Source: a virus
DNA: 46,128 nucleotides
Virus record (IMG/VR): IMGVR_UViG_3300008450_000068
Coordinates: 1 to 46,128 of that record
Strand: one strand, 5' to 3'
The notes under the pieces were generated by a model. The model saw only the letters and a list, made by a program, of their open reading frames with translations, ran no database searches and was not told where the DNA came from. Numbering within the stretch: position 1 is the stretch's first letter; each line of letters opens with the position of its first letter. The translations under genes were made by a program, and so were the position numbers. Shown in pieces: positions 24,401 to 33,223 of the stretch.

Positions 24401-26184
24401 TAAACGCTGATGAAATAATGGCACGTAATGACCAAATAAATTTCATGCTTGGAAAAACTGAAGAAGAAACAAAAGCCAATATTGAAAAGGCGTTCGGCGC
24501 TATAGCCATATCAATGAGTGATAGTCTAGGTGTCTCATTTAAAGAATTGGCTAAACAAGGTGAAACCGCTTCACAGACATTGTTACGTGTTTCGACTACC
24601 TTTACTGCGGTAAATAAAGCATTTGATACTTTAAATTTGAAATTGTTTGAAACCTCGCAAATTGGAATGACTGCTGCTAATAACTTTGTAGATTTAATGG
24701 GCGGGGTAGAAGCTTTTGCGAGTTTAACAAATTCTTACTATGAAAACTTCTACACACAAGAAGAAAAAACAGCCGCCATTACTAAGCAATTGTCCGATGA
24801 ATTTACTAAGTTAAATGTTGGGGTTTTGCCAACTACACGTGAAGCCTACCGTAGCTTGGTAGAAGAACTTTCAAAAACCGGTTCACCTGAGCAATTGGCG
24901 GGTGTATTAAAATTGTCTAATAGTTTCACGACAATCGTTCCAGCTACGTTGACAGAAACTGTCGATCAAACCTCAGCTAGTTTTGACAGATTGACTAGTT
25001 CGACTGATGCTTTATCAGAAGCAGCAAAACGTGCGGCCGTAATCGCTGAAGAACGTAAAAATTTACAAGATCAGCTTGACGAGTTGACCATGTCATCGGT
25101 TCAGTTATTACAGAAACAGCGCGACACTGTTAATGAAAGTAATCATGACTTATTTGATCAGCTTCAAGCTACTAAAGCCAAAAAAGAGGCTGATGATGCA
25201 TTGTTAGCCACAAATAAAGAAGTTCAAAGTCAGATTGATCAATTAGTCAGATCAACACTAACTTTGAAAGAACAGCGCGCGTTAGAATTAGTCGGTCAAG
25301 ATAAATCTACTATTGCGTTAAAACAACGTTTGTTTGCATTGCAAGACGAAATAGATATGACTGGTAAAGCCAAAGAAGCGGCCGATGCCAGAACCTCTGC
25401 GTTTACGGGTATGATGAACGGTATGGTGGCGGCTGTTCAATCATCAGCTAACGCGGCCAACGCACTTGCTGATTCTCTTGAAAAAGCGCGTAATGATTTA
25501 TGGTTAGGTTCACAATCTGGCTTGAGTGGGACGGATAAACTTGCAATTGCGCAAGACCAGTTGAAAAACGCTAGTCCTAGTGAACTACCTGCTTTAACAA
25601 AGAATTACTTGTCGATATTGAGCGAAACTGCTACAAGTTCTTTTGAGTATCAGCGCGGATTCGGCCAAGCCGTAGGTAATATAGATACCCAAGCCGGCAT
25701 CGCTCGTAAAGCGGGTGTAATCAATTGGGAGGGGATGCGTGGATTCGGGGAGGTGCTGGCTCAACAGAAAGCTGAAGAAGATGTGCGCGACAATTGGAAT
25801 GCTAGATATTCAACCTATGCGAACTTGAGTTCGTCAAATGCATACATTCAAGACCCGACTACCAATCTAAAACTAGAAGATATGCGAACAAATTTGTTCA
25901 ATGATCCATATTATCTAAAAACCTATGTAGACGGCTCACATGCTGGTGGATTGGACTACGTACCGTTTGATGGATATGTTGCCGAACTTCACAAAGGCGA
26001 ACGAGTTCAGACGGCTAATCAAGCACAAAATAGTGATGAAACGGCAAACGAAATTCGTATATTGCGTGAAGAAGTAAAAGCAGCTATGATAGCGATAGCT
26101 AAAAATACGGCTGAAACTTCAAATCAGCTCATTCGCTGGAATGGTGACGGTATGCCGGAAACTAGAACGTGGGTAAACGGATAA
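21463..26184 (+). CDS. Tape measure protein, 1573 aa
   Basis: The N-terminal 250 residues (GQAMSSGRAMGDEFRSMTEN followed by N-P-R-V-L, then GRLTADVMGNAMIKAL) match the tape-measure N-terminal domain. Long helical stretches follow (about 400-700 and 1180-1400), with a Gly/Ala-rich hydrophobic region AIPVWGWAALAVAAIA (about 860-885). The end AGGLDYVPFDGYVAELHKGE is typical of these proteins. At about 0.15 nm per residue a tail near 235 nm is predicted, using the known scaling. The protein fixes tail length and helps DNA entry. Confidence 0.92.
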   Translation: MTTENIVINIREDGARVVIRNIDDIGNSATKNAGKVDILHMSFKSLVTQAYGLETVFRRLISVLAIREFMQMSDTAVLLDARLKMLVKSSNDLVKAQKDIYDIAQKNAIGLREVGTLYTKIYDPVTRMGGGVKETTAIVEAFTTSLRISGASTQEAAAATLQFGQAMSSGRAMGDEFRSMTENNPRVLKAFAEAMNVPVEKLKQMSSEGRLTADVMGNAMIKALDKLRAEGSKLNEGLFSAAFARWHNDLIVLIDDFNKLTGVSQTMTETVDGLRLITQQLSKVMKDELAAGTKVATGQFDAMGTAIAVMGTVLETVLIVASDISFVIKGFGREIGGIAAQAVALAKGDLAQVREIRKMMLEDNENAASELEAYQKRVLLITTNALSEREKLKLKAGQGKSTETGTLTAAYDDEKMIEVRMRLTGINKSYIQDLNTIQEAYDKGGITANERVDQLKMLAIKTYEASVAGKAHSKAVKEQDSDYTNLIKTIKEKVTISQLESQGEDKLTANQKLAAKVMTDFRDNAIKLVAIKGKTIDQQKIEIGQMLELLLATDAVNAVKKTQTELDTKLIEDSTKQVESLDEQIQRQIEHNEQIGRSKAEIEALKSQRLLDSAATDMQTASQVYADVILGKASSTMITYAANLELAAQKKRQLAGVFTEGAALEEAKAFNDEIQKAADKMQNAFEASSRRIENGLYDAISQGGERARKKLILDLKNWFARLVLEPIIKPISNYGASIMNPGAAGAQGSSSSITDMFSAGKTLWEGFSSAETIGGGISNVAGNYLGSMGSVIGSTTLSAFASGLSGTAAGTLAGAGPTIAGSATGLGSLAGAAGVGEGAGVLLASEAGAGAGAAGLGASISSALAAIPVWGWAALAVAAIAAKFGGGKDRVLGDQSISGTLGSSDLTRNVPWTKEGGWFHSDTSGVWNYKLQTSTAQASNGQFYQDAANVANDTAMLKALNDAYANLKTSAADFAKSLGLNADEIMARNDQINFMLGKTEEETKANIEKAFGAIAISMSDSLGVSFKELAKQGETASQTLLRVSTTFTAVNKAFDTLNLKLFETSQIGMTAANNFVDLMGGVEAFASLTNSYYENFYTQEEKTAAITKQLSDEFTKLNVGVLPTTREAYRSLVEELSKTGSPEQLAGVLKLSNSFTTIVPATLTETVDQTSASFDRLTSSTDALSEAAKRAAVIAEERKNLQDQLDELTMSSVQLLQKQRDTVNESNHDLFDQLQATKAKKEADDALLATNKEVQSQIDQLVRSTLTLKEQRALELVGQDKSTIALKQRLFALQDEIDMTGKAKEAADARTSAFTGMMNGMVAAVQSSANAANALADSLEKARNDLWLGSQSGLSGTDKLAIAQDQLKNASPSELPALTKNYLSILSETATSSFEYQRGFGQAVGNIDTQAGIARKAGVINWEGMRGFGEVLAQQKAEEDVRDNWNARYSTYANLSSSNAYIQDPTTNLKLEDMRTNLFNDPYYLKTYVDGSHAGGLDYVPFDGYVAELHKGERVQTANQAQNSDETANEIRILREEVKAAMIAIAKNTAETSNQLIRWNGDGMPETRTWVNG

Positions 26185-26188
26185 TATT

Positions 26189-27775
26189 ATGAAAATAGTT
26201 CGACCAATCAACACTGATACTGCTGCGACGTTCACAAGAGCGTCGACAGCCACGTATTACAATAATTTAGGTATATTAGCATCCGCCGCAATCAATGTGG
26301 CTAGACTTAATTATGTGCCTAACGATCTTACTGTTCCACCGGCGTACTTAGTTGAAAAAACGGCTACTAACTCACTATTATATTCGGCACAGTTAGATAA
26401 TGCAGCATGGGTGGTTGCTGGGGCTACTGTCACTGCTAACACGGTCACATCGCCTGATAACACAACTACTGCCGATACCTTAACGGGTTCGGGTGGATTG
26501 TCACAGCGTAGTATATATCAAACTAATGCAGCCTCAGTAACTGGGAAAACCTTTTCGATATATGTAAAAGCCGGAACAAATAATTTCATTCAACTATCAT
26601 TTGGTACTGCAACTTCGCTATACGCAAACTTTAATTTGCAGACTAGGCAAGTTGGTAATGTCTCAAGTGAGGTTACTGCAAATATTGTGGCCATCAATAA
26701 TGGCTGGTATCGTTGCTCATTAACAACCCCTTCACAGGTTGCGGGTAATGTATATGTGAGCTTAGTTACTTCCTTGACGGCTGCTTGCTGCGAACCTAAT
26801 ACTTTAACTACTACGGTATATTTATGGGGCGCACAATCGGAAACTGGAGCTTTTACAACTAGCTATATCCCAACAACTACTACTGGTGTCACACGTTCTG
26901 CTGATAGCTATAGCGCAGGTGTATTTTCAAACGTACCGCTGGATGCGACAGCCATATACGCCGCCGGAACTACTTATGCGGCAGGAAATCGAGTGCGTAT
27001 TGAAACAACCACTGTTCATAAAATATATGAGTCTTTGGTTGCCGCGAATGTTGGTAATGACCCGTTAACCAGTCCGACCAAGTGGGTGTTTGTATACGCA
27101 ACTAACCAATTTCAAATGTTTGACGGGTCAAACTCTTCGCAAACCACAAACGCCGAAGTTATAGCCGTTATGGTAAGTATGACAAGTTTGGTTGATACTA
27201 TTGGCACGTTAAACATTTCAGCGTCGAAAATTAGGATAGTGCAAAATACAGTGGATGGTGTATCGTTCGATAAAACCGTTAATTTAACTTCTACGCGTGG
27301 GATAACTGATTGGTATAAATGGTTTTGGGAACCGATTGTCAGATCGACCGATGCTCTGATTGAGAATTTACCAAAATATAATAATTCTTCTGTGGCTATT
27401 ACCATATATAACCCTGCCAATACTACAAAATGTGGAACTTGCGTTTTAGGGTTTCAAACTGAAATAGGTACAACGCAATATAGTGCAAAGGTGGGTATAT
27501 TAGATTACTCTATCAAAACCAAAGATGCTTACGGTAATTACAATATGGTTCCACGCGCATTTAGTAAAATTAATGATTTCATAGTACATGTTGAAAGCAA
27601 TTATGTCGATCAACTTCAAGCTCTGTTAGCCAGTTATCGCAGCGTGCCAATTCTATATATAGGTTCAAACGCTTATGGGTCTACTATGATTTTTGGTTAT
27701 TATAAAGATTTTTCCATCGATATTGCATATTTTTCAGTATCGATTTGCACAATTAAAATTGAAGGATTGACATAA
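26189..27775 (+). CDS. Distal tail/fibre protein with carbohydrate-binding-like N-domain, 528 aa
   Basis: The first 230 residues (ATFTRASTATYYNNLGILAS, VEKTATNSLLYSAQLDNAAW, GKTFSIYVKAG) follow a pattern common to phage structural proteins with a jelly-roll, lectin-like carbohydrate-binding fold. The middle stretch, with HKIYESLVAANVGNDPLTSP and WVFVYATNQFQMFDGSNSSQ, and the region after it recur in tail-tip proteins. It starts 4 bases after the tape measure and overlaps the next gene by ATG/TAATG. It could be a distal tail or tip protein; the exact role is not proven. Confidence 0.65.
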   Translation: MKIVRPINTDTAATFTRASTATYYNNLGILASAAINVARLNYVPNDLTVPPAYLVEKTATNSLLYSAQLDNAAWVVAGATVTANTVTSPDNTTTADTLTGSGGLSQRSIYQTNAASVTGKTFSIYVKAGTNNFIQLSFGTATSLYANFNLQTRQVGNVSSEVTANIVAINNGWYRCSLTTPSQVAGNVYVSLVTSLTAACCEPNTLTTTVYLWGAQSETGAFTTSYIPTTTTGVTRSADSYSAGVFSNVPLDATAIYAAGTTYAAGNRVRIETTTVHKIYESLVAANVGNDPLTSPTKWVFVYATNQFQMFDGSNSSQTTNAEVIAVMVSMTSLVDTIGTLNISASKIRIVQNTVDGVSFDKTVNLTSTRGITDWYKWFWEPIVRSTDALIENLPKYNNSSVAITIYNPANTTKCGTCVLGFQTEIGTTQYSAKVGILDYSIKTKDAYGNYNMVPRAFSKINDFIVHVESNYVDQLQALLASYRSVPILYIGSNAYGSTMIFGYYKDFSIDIAYFSVSICTIKIEGLT

Positions 27776-29259
27776 TGTCTATTACCGCATTACCCCCTCC
27801 ACCAAGTCGTACCCAATCAGCACAGGATTTTTCTGATAATGCTGATGCGTTTATGAACGCATTGCCAACGTTTGCTACTGAGGCTAATACGTTACAAGTA
27901 GATGTAAATGCAAAACAGGTTGCGACAGCTCAATCAGCCACCGATGCTGCTGAGCAGGCAGATATAGCCACAGTTCAAGCTACGAATGCTGCAGCAAGCG
28001 CAGCGGCGGCGGTCGCAACGGCGAACGCGGCGGCGTGGGTGAACGGCGGCACGTACGCGTTAAACGCGAACGCGATTTCGCAAATTGATTTTTTGACTTA
28101 CAGAAAGCAAACGGCTTCTAGTGTCACGACGATTGATCCAAAAAACGACGCTGTAAATTGGGTGTGCCAAGTTGGAAGCGGCAAGGTTAGCCGATCAAGT
28201 CGAACATCGAACACGGCTTTATCGTTAGCGGACAAAGGCAACCTGATCGAAATTACTAGCGGAACTTTTACCCAAACATTTGCTGCGGTGGCGTCGCTCG
28301 GTGACGGTTGGTTTTGTTACTTAAAAAACTCGGGCGGCGGCGATATTACGCTAGACCCGAATGCGTCGGAATTGATCGACGGCTTAACGTCTTTTGTTAT
28401 GTACGACGGCGAAACCCGCTTGATCCAGTGCACAGGCACAGCATTAACATCGACAGTTTTGTCACCGTTCACTAAAACATTCACCGCTTCAGGTAACTTC
28501 ACAAAACCACCAGGATATAGATTGTTCGGTGTTCATGCTCTCGGTGCTGGTGGCGGTGGTGGTGGATCGACTGCAAGCGGGTCAATGCGTGGCGGCGCAG
28601 GTGGCGCGGGCGGCATGGGTTTCGCGGGGCAATTTGCGGCGAGCATGTTCGCAGCGACCGAAGTCGTGACAATTGGCGCGGGTGGCACAGCGGGCGCGGT
28701 TGGTAGCGGCAGCGGCGGCGCTGGCGGCAATACTACAATCGGTTCTTTCGTAATCGCGTATGGAGGTAATGGAGGGGCTGGCGCGGTAGCGTTTGGGTCA
28801 AGCACCATTGCCTCAATTGGTGGGGGGTATGGGGCAACGACAGGGGTTCCGTCGGGTTATATACCTTCCACTAATTCGAACGAGTACCCAGAATACGCGG
28901 GCGGCACTCTTTCATCGCTTTCCAGCGGAAATTATGACCCACCAGTTGCTGGGACAGGATCGTTTTGGGGCGGCTCAACGGGCGGGCATGGAACTATAAA
29001 CAGTTATAAAGGCTCGGCGGGCGGTGTCTCTAGAAACCCATCGATAAGGCTTGGTGGCGGTGGCGCGGGGGCATTGGCGGGCGCGGGCGCAGGCGGTAGC
29101 GCGGTCGGTACTTTTGGCGGTGGTGGCGGCGGCTCCGGTGGCGCAGGTGGCGCGGGCGGTTGGGGTAGTGGCGGCGGCGGCGCGGGCAATACTGCGTCGG
29201 TCGGTTATGCGGGCGGTGTTGGTGGTTCGGGTTGGGCTCAAATTTGGGGAGTTGTTTAA
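27775..29259 (+). CDS. Glycine-rich tail fibre/receptor-binding protein, 494 aa
   Basis: An N-terminal helical adaptor (PPPPSRTQSAQDFSDNADAF) and an Ala-rich coiled segment (about 55-85) join to a domain with AISQIDFLTYRKQTASSV. The C-terminal half is dominated by glycine runs (GAGGGGGGSTAS and many later). Gly-rich loops like these form the polyglycine bundles of phage adhesins such as T2 gp38. From about position 28000 the base use becomes much richer in CGC/GCG than in flanking genes, suggesting that the receptor-binding part was acquired. It probably recognises the host surface. Confidence 0.8.
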   Translation: MSITALPPPPSRTQSAQDFSDNADAFMNALPTFATEANTLQVDVNAKQVATAQSATDAAEQADIATVQATNAAASAAAAVATANAAAWVNGGTYALNANAISQIDFLTYRKQTASSVTTIDPKNDAVNWVCQVGSGKVSRSSRTSNTALSLADKGNLIEITSGTFTQTFAAVASLGDGWFCYLKNSGGGDITLDPNASELIDGLTSFVMYDGETRLIQCTGTALTSTVLSPFTKTFTASGNFTKPPGYRLFGVHALGAGGGGGGSTASGSMRGGAGGAGGMGFAGQFAASMFAATEVVTIGAGGTAGAVGSGSGGAGGNTTIGSFVIAYGGNGGAGAVAFGSSTIASIGGGYGATTGVPSGYIPSTNSNEYPEYAGGTLSSLSSGNYDPPVAGTGSFWGGSTGGHGTINSYKGSAGGVSRNPSIRLGGGGAGALAGAGAGGSAVGTFGGGGGGSGGAGGAGGWGSGGGGAGNTASVGYAGGVGGSGWAQIWGVV

Positions 29260-29261
29260 TT

Positions 29262-29645
29262 ATGCGTGCACATATTATTGAAAACGGAATAGTCATCAAC
29301 ACAATCGAAGTCGAATCGCTCGACTTTATGCCGAACTTGCTCGACGCGGAAATCGGCGGTCAAATTGGCGACACATGGGACGGTGAGAACTTCACCCCGA
29401 AAGCGCCTGTCGTCGAAGTTCCAAAAGAAGTCACGATGCGTCAAGCTGAACTAGCGTTGCTCGCAGCTGGGTTGCTTGATGATGTCGAAGACTTTATCGC
29501 GACGCTCACCCGAGAAGCACAAATCACATGGAAACGTTCAAGCGTAGTGCAGCGATCTAACCCACTAATCGCCGTGGTTGCTAATGCGAACGGTATGACG
29601 ACAGCGCAAATTGATCAACTTTTCATCACCGCAGCGGGACTTTAA
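29262..29645 (+). CDS. Tail fibre assembly/accessory protein, 127 aa
   Basis: The ATG at 29262 follows GGGAG, which decides the start. N-terminal MRAHIIENGIVINTIEVESL starts a small domain like those of fibre assembly chaperones. The end (RQAELALLAAGLLDDVEDFI, WKRSSVVQRSNPLIAVVANA) is a helical module frequently found in fibre-linked proteins. It shares the GC-rich composition of the fibre gene next to it, so both may have moved together. Confidence 0.65.
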   Translation: MRAHIIENGIVINTIEVESLDFMPNLLDAEIGGQIGDTWDGENFTPKAPVVEVPKEVTMRQAELALLAAGLLDDVEDFIATLTREAQITWKRSSVVQRSNPLIAVVANANGMTTAQIDQLFITAAGL

Positions 29646-30197
29646 ATGATAATGACTTACGCACAAGCTCGTGCCAAAATACATGACGGTGACCTAATTT
29701 CGGTCTTCAAAGCTTATAGTATTTTCAACATAGCCACTAAGCTGTTTACTGGTGAGTATACTCACGTAGGTATCGCAATTTGGATGGACGGTGGATTGTG
29801 GTTAGTCGAAATTAATGGGGGTGGCAATCATGCTATCCCATTGTCACAGCTTCAAAAATGCGGCTTTGACGTAAGCTCACCCCCATCGGGTGTAACTCGA
29901 ATGACCGCCCGTGCCCATGCATTACAGGCCTTGCGAGAACGCGAAACGTATGGCTTTTTTACCACAATAGTTACAGGTGTTATTGAGTTCTTTAAAATAC
30001 CACTGGTGATCAATTGGCGGAAAGGTCGGCATTGTGCCGGCTTAGTTGTTCGCATATATGATCGTGCGGGTTGGGCGAGTGCTGGTGAGGGAACGCATAC
30101 TTACGTGATTTCCCCCACCAAGCTGACTAAGCTAATGATGTTTAGATTTCGGGTTCAGCCTTCAAAAACATTGCCAGCATCAAAGGATCGGTTCTAA
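29646..30197 (+). CDS. Permuted NlpC/P60 (YiiX/YebB)-like peptidase, 183 aa
   Basis: The order of motifs is histidine first, in YTHVGIAIW (about residues 39-47), then a VEING strand, and cysteine later in RHCAGLVVRIYD (about 126-137). This is the reversed order of permuted papain-fold NlpC/P60 enzymes. Such a protein at the end of the tail operon could cut peptidoglycan peptides during infection. No signal peptide is seen. Its last 56 bases overlap the convergent gene on the other strand. Confidence 0.7.
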   Translation: MIMTYAQARAKIHDGDLISVFKAYSIFNIATKLFTGEYTHVGIAIWMDGGLWLVEINGGGNHAIPLSQLQKCGFDVSSPPSGVTRMTARAHALQALRERETYGFFTTIVTGVIEFFKIPLVINWRKGRHCAGLVVRIYDRAGWASAGEGTHTYVISPTKLTKLMMFRFRVQPSKTLPASKDRF

Positions 30198-30558
30198 CCT
30201 TTCGCCGCTTTGCTCTACGTTTGGCTAAGTAAACATCTTTCGCTTCTTGATCTTTGTTTAACTTAGCCATTTTTTCATGGTAGCATATTAGCGGTGTCTT
30301 AATAGTGGGTTTAGGAACATCTTCACCTTTCCCCCACGCATAAATAGGTAGCTTTGTTTCATATTTTTTAGCAGGGCATCGATACCATCCACAGACATAG
30401 ATTTGATGGGTTTCATGTAGCATAGCTATATAATTCCACAATCCTGTTTCACTTGCGTAGATTGCACCAGCTAACTGTCTAACTGTTTTGCTTTTGTCGC
30501 GTAACGATTTTTCAATAGCCTGAAGTTTGACCTTAGCCGGATTTCTGGTGAAGTTCAT
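30142..30558 (-). CDS. Hypothetical winged-helix-like protein, 138 aa
   Basis: I start it at the ATG at 30556-30558 (MNFTRNPAKVKLQ), 5 bases after the polymerase stop; an earlier ATG in frame would overlap the acidic tail of the polymerase. Residues about 25-60 (KTVRQLAGAIYASETGLWNY...IYVCGWYRCP) look like a winged helix. The C-terminal 40 residues are very basic (KRRAKRRKVRTD). The gene ends inside the convergent peptidase gene (56-base overlap). It may be DNA-binding; function unknown. Confidence 0.65.
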   Translation of the reverse strand: MNFTRNPAKVKLQAIEKSLRDKSKTVRQLAGAIYASETGLWNYIAMLHETHQIYVCGWYRCPAKKYETKLPIYAWGKGEDVPKPTIKTPLICYHEKMAKLNKDQEAKDVYLAKRRAKRRKVRTDPLMLAMFLKAEPEI

Positions 30559-30562
30559 TGTT

Positions 30563-32647
30563 CTAATCGTCGATGGTGATTTCATCGTTGTCATCTTCTT
30601 CGTCATCTTCTTCGTCATCCTCACTGACAGGTAATTCGCCTTTTAAATGACCGATCTGTGTTAATAATTTGGTCGTTTCTGATTCGTACCATTCATAGCA
30701 AATATCACTAGGGAACTCGTCAGGTAACGTCATAAGCGGTTTGGCTCCGTCCGATCTAGGAACCTTGTTACCGCTCTTTGCGTAAACTATCACACCTTCA
30801 ATATCATTGGCATAGTACCATCTAATCGCTTTGCCTAAAAATACACCCTCTTTGTATGCCCCACCCCGAACGGTTCTTACTGAAACGAACTTAGTAATAT
30901 CTCGGCATTCGCGTATAATTTTCTTGTAATCGGAACCATCTAACAATGTGGCTATTGCCGCTTCATGACAAATCAAAGTAGTAGGGTTTTTGTCTAACTT
31001 AACATTACCGAAAATACCTTTTCCTTTGAATAATTTACCTTTTTGCGGTGTAGTGTAAATAGCTACATAGTTATTAATGTCTCGACTATAAACGGCTTTG
31101 TAATCAGTTTCTTCAGTTTGGAAATTGGTTTCAAGTTCCCATTGTTTTAGAATGGCCTCAAATTCAGAAATTCGATTTCTGAATCCTTTGGTAACTATAC
31201 CATCTGTATTGGCAGATACAACGGTAAAGCCGGCAAGCTCTAACCTTTCTATCAACATTAGCAAAGACAACTGACCCGTAATAGTTGTTTGAATCAATAA
31301 TTGCGGCGAATACAAAATGCTCCATTTGCTACCGAACTTACCAAAGCTACCATTGGCAACGATCTTCAGCGTATCAGCAGTTACCGTATCGCCTCGCGCT
31401 TTCGCATTTACCCGCTCATTGACCACAAGAGTGTATTCAATAGTAAAGTTTTGACCGAGGTTTTCAGGCTTTAAGTTTTGATTGATGATGATACGTGGAT
31501 AGTATGAAGTAACGTCTCGATCCTTCAAAAAATATTCATCGTCTGCAATATGACAAATATTTTTCTCGGTCGAATGCAAACCACCGATACCCATTTGATA
31601 GGTCGATTGGTTCATATTTATTCGCAGCTCTTTCAACTGCTTTGGCATGACTACCTTACCGCTTGGGGCTACCGCAAAATCTGCATTTCTTACTGTATCT
31701 AAAACATGATTCAACATTGCCGATTCAAACTTGATGAATCGGGGAACATTGTATTTATAAACGGTACCAGACAAGACGTTATTCTTTTGAAGAAACTTTT
31801 GTCCGGTTCGTTTTTTAATTTGGGCAGACAATAAGTCTTCGGCAATTTGCGCATCTGAACGAGACCGAACGTCGATACCATATTTCCGACCGATCTGTTC
31901 GCGCAACTCAATCTGCGGTTTAACTTCATCATAAAGCAGTTCGGTATTGTCAAGATCGTTTACCCAATACCAACGAACAATAGTAATTTGATCATCAGTC
32001 AATACTGTACCAGGTGCGACTGGTAAATCTTGCATACGTTTTGCATGAAGGCGACCCGCACAGATTTTCAAGGACGGACGAAGTTTAACAAGTTCGATCA
32101 AATCAATGTGGTCAGCTTCAAGTTTTTGCGCCTTAAAAGTTTTCAATACTTGATAACCTTTAAGCTTTTGACCGGCTACTCCTTCGATGATCATTTTAGT
32201 GGCGCGATGGATTTGCGCACAAATATTTCCGGCACATGCTATCGCCGCAATAGTCAAGTCATAGCCTTTTGAATTAAAACCGATAGTCGCTAGATTATTC
32301 ATAACCCATTTGAGTTTCAAACAATCTTCATACGCTAAACTATTGTTTTCACCGATAATTTCAACATACCAAATCTTTTTGCTTAAAATTGATTTGAACC
32401 CGATCAAAGTGTAATTAGGGTAGGATTCAATATCGAATGTAAATCGCTCACCGCTTCGTGACGCGGCGATAATCTCTTGATCTGATAGAAGATTCATCTT
32501 CATAGCGCGGGCTTCTTCTAAACCTGGTAAATAGGTTGGAAGTAACCAAATCGGAGCCGGCGGAGTTGCCTTTGGTTTCTCTTTCTTCGGTGGCTTTACT
32601 GGGGCAACATCTTCCCACCACATACCTAAAGCATCAAATCTGGCCAC
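30563..32647 (-). CDS. DNA polymerase, family-B-like with 3'-5' exonuclease, 694 aa
   Basis: Exonuclease motifs are FDIE (71-74), N-x-x-x-YD (N125, Y129-D130) and YWVND (227-231). Polymerase motifs are A (DVTSYYP, about 378-384), B (LKIVANGSFGKFG, about 427-439) and C (ANTDGIV, about 479-485, with NTD in place of DTD). At 694 residues it is compact. The tail is very acidic (EDDEEDDEEDDNDE). It is in one unit with the clamp and DpdA. It overlaps the upstream small gene. Family-B assignment comes from motif order and spacing. Confidence 0.85.
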   Translation of the reverse strand: MARFDALGMWWEDVAPVKPPKKEKPKATPPAPIWLLPTYLPGLEEARAMKMNLLSDQEIIAASRSGERFTFDIESYPNYTLIGFKSILSKKIWYVEIIGENNSLAYEDCLKLKWVMNNLATIGFNSKGYDLTIAAIACAGNICAQIHRATKMIIEGVAGQKLKGYQVLKTFKAQKLEADHIDLIELVKLRPSLKICAGRLHAKRMQDLPVAPGTVLTDDQITIVRWYWVNDLDNTELLYDEVKPQIELREQIGRKYGIDVRSRSDAQIAEDLLSAQIKKRTGQKFLQKNNVLSGTVYKYNVPRFIKFESAMLNHVLDTVRNADFAVAPSGKVVMPKQLKELRINMNQSTYQMGIGGLHSTEKNICHIADDEYFLKDRDVTSYYPRIIINQNLKPENLGQNFTIEYTLVVNERVNAKARGDTVTADTLKIVANGSFGKFGSKWSILYSPQLLIQTTITGQLSLLMLIERLELAGFTVVSANTDGIVTKGFRNRISEFEAILKQWELETNFQTEETDYKAVYSRDINNYVAIYTTPQKGKLFKGKGIFGNVKLDKNPTTLICHEAAIATLLDGSDYKKIIRECRDITKFVSVRTVRGGAYKEGVFLGKAIRWYYANDIEGVIVYAKSGNKVPRSDGAKPLMTLPDEFPSDICYEWYESETTKLLTQIGHLKGELPVSEDDEEDDEEDDNDEITIDD

Positions 32648-32873
32648 GGTAACTCCTGTCTAATGCTTTTAACTCGGCGTGCATTTTATTGTCTCTATCT
32701 TTTGCTTCTTGGTGAAGCTGTTTACGTAATTGGTCGGCGGCTTCATAACTAAGCGTATCGCCGGCAACGGTTTCAACCTCATGATAGTTGTTAGAATATG
32801 GGTCTTTGCGCAAGGATTTATAAACGACTAACCAAAGCCCTCTTTGCGCCGGTTTGACATAGTAGTGAATCAT
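32634..32873 (-). CDS. Hypothetical protein, 79 aa
   Basis: Starts MIHYYVKPAQRGLWLVVYKS and is rich in basic and aromatic residues; the last 35 residues form a charged helix (ADQLRKQLHQEAKDRDNKMH). Its start overlaps the SLOG-gene stop (ATGA) and its end overlaps the polymerase start, so it is coupled to both. It could be a small polymerase-associated factor; function unknown. Confidence 0.65.
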   Translation of the reverse strand: MIHYYVKPAQRGLWLVVYKSLRKDPYSNNYHEVETVAGDTLSYEAADQLRKQLHQEAKDRDNKMHAELKALDRSYRGQI

Positions 32874-33223
32874 TCAATCACCCATACATCAATATTCGCC
32901 TTTTGCGCACGTTTAACCATATCGGCTGTTCCACTACCACCTTTAAAGGCTATTACAACGTCCGGCATAGCCCAATCAATCATCCACTGATTACGAATAC
33001 CCCCAGCCGCTTTATCATAATAATTCCAATTCGCAGGCATACAAATACTAGGGCATCCAAAATTAAACGCCCATGTGTGAGCCATCATATCGGCACCGCG
33101 AGCAAAACCGTTTATAATACAAAACTCTTTTGCAAAATATGGACGCGCGTTAACCATGGTCTCGTTGAATAGCTTGTCATCGTTAAAGTCTCTACCACCA
33201 CAGATAAGTATTCGTTTTTTCAT
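32870..33223 (-). CDS. SLOG-family (DUF2493/YspA-like) protein, 117 aa
   Basis: The start at 33223 (MKKRILICGGRDFND) overlaps the clamp gene as TAATG. The pattern ICGGRDFND (early), NGFARGADMMAHTWA and GGIRNQWMIDWA, ending DVVIAFKGGSGTADM, is that of DUF2493 SLOG proteins, which bind nucleotides or nucleotide-derived signals. In phages they are common but of unproven function. Its location between clamp and polymerase, and near the 7-deazaguanine genes, hints at nucleotide handling. Confidence 0.8.
   Translation of the reverse strand: MKKRILICGGRDFNDDKLFNETMVNARPYFAKEFCIINGFARGADMMAHTWAFNFGCPSICMPANWNYYDKAAGGIRNQWMIDWAMPDVVIAFKGGSGTADMVKRAQKANIDVWVIE

Noticed and set aside
28533-29241. Several long minus-strand frames opposite the glycine-rich fibre
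   Set aside because: They are Pro/Ala/Arg-rich shadows of the GGC/GGT codons of the real gene.
32903-33172. Plus-strand open frame opposite the SLOG gene
   Set aside because: It lacks a ribosome site and overlies a clearly conserved gene.
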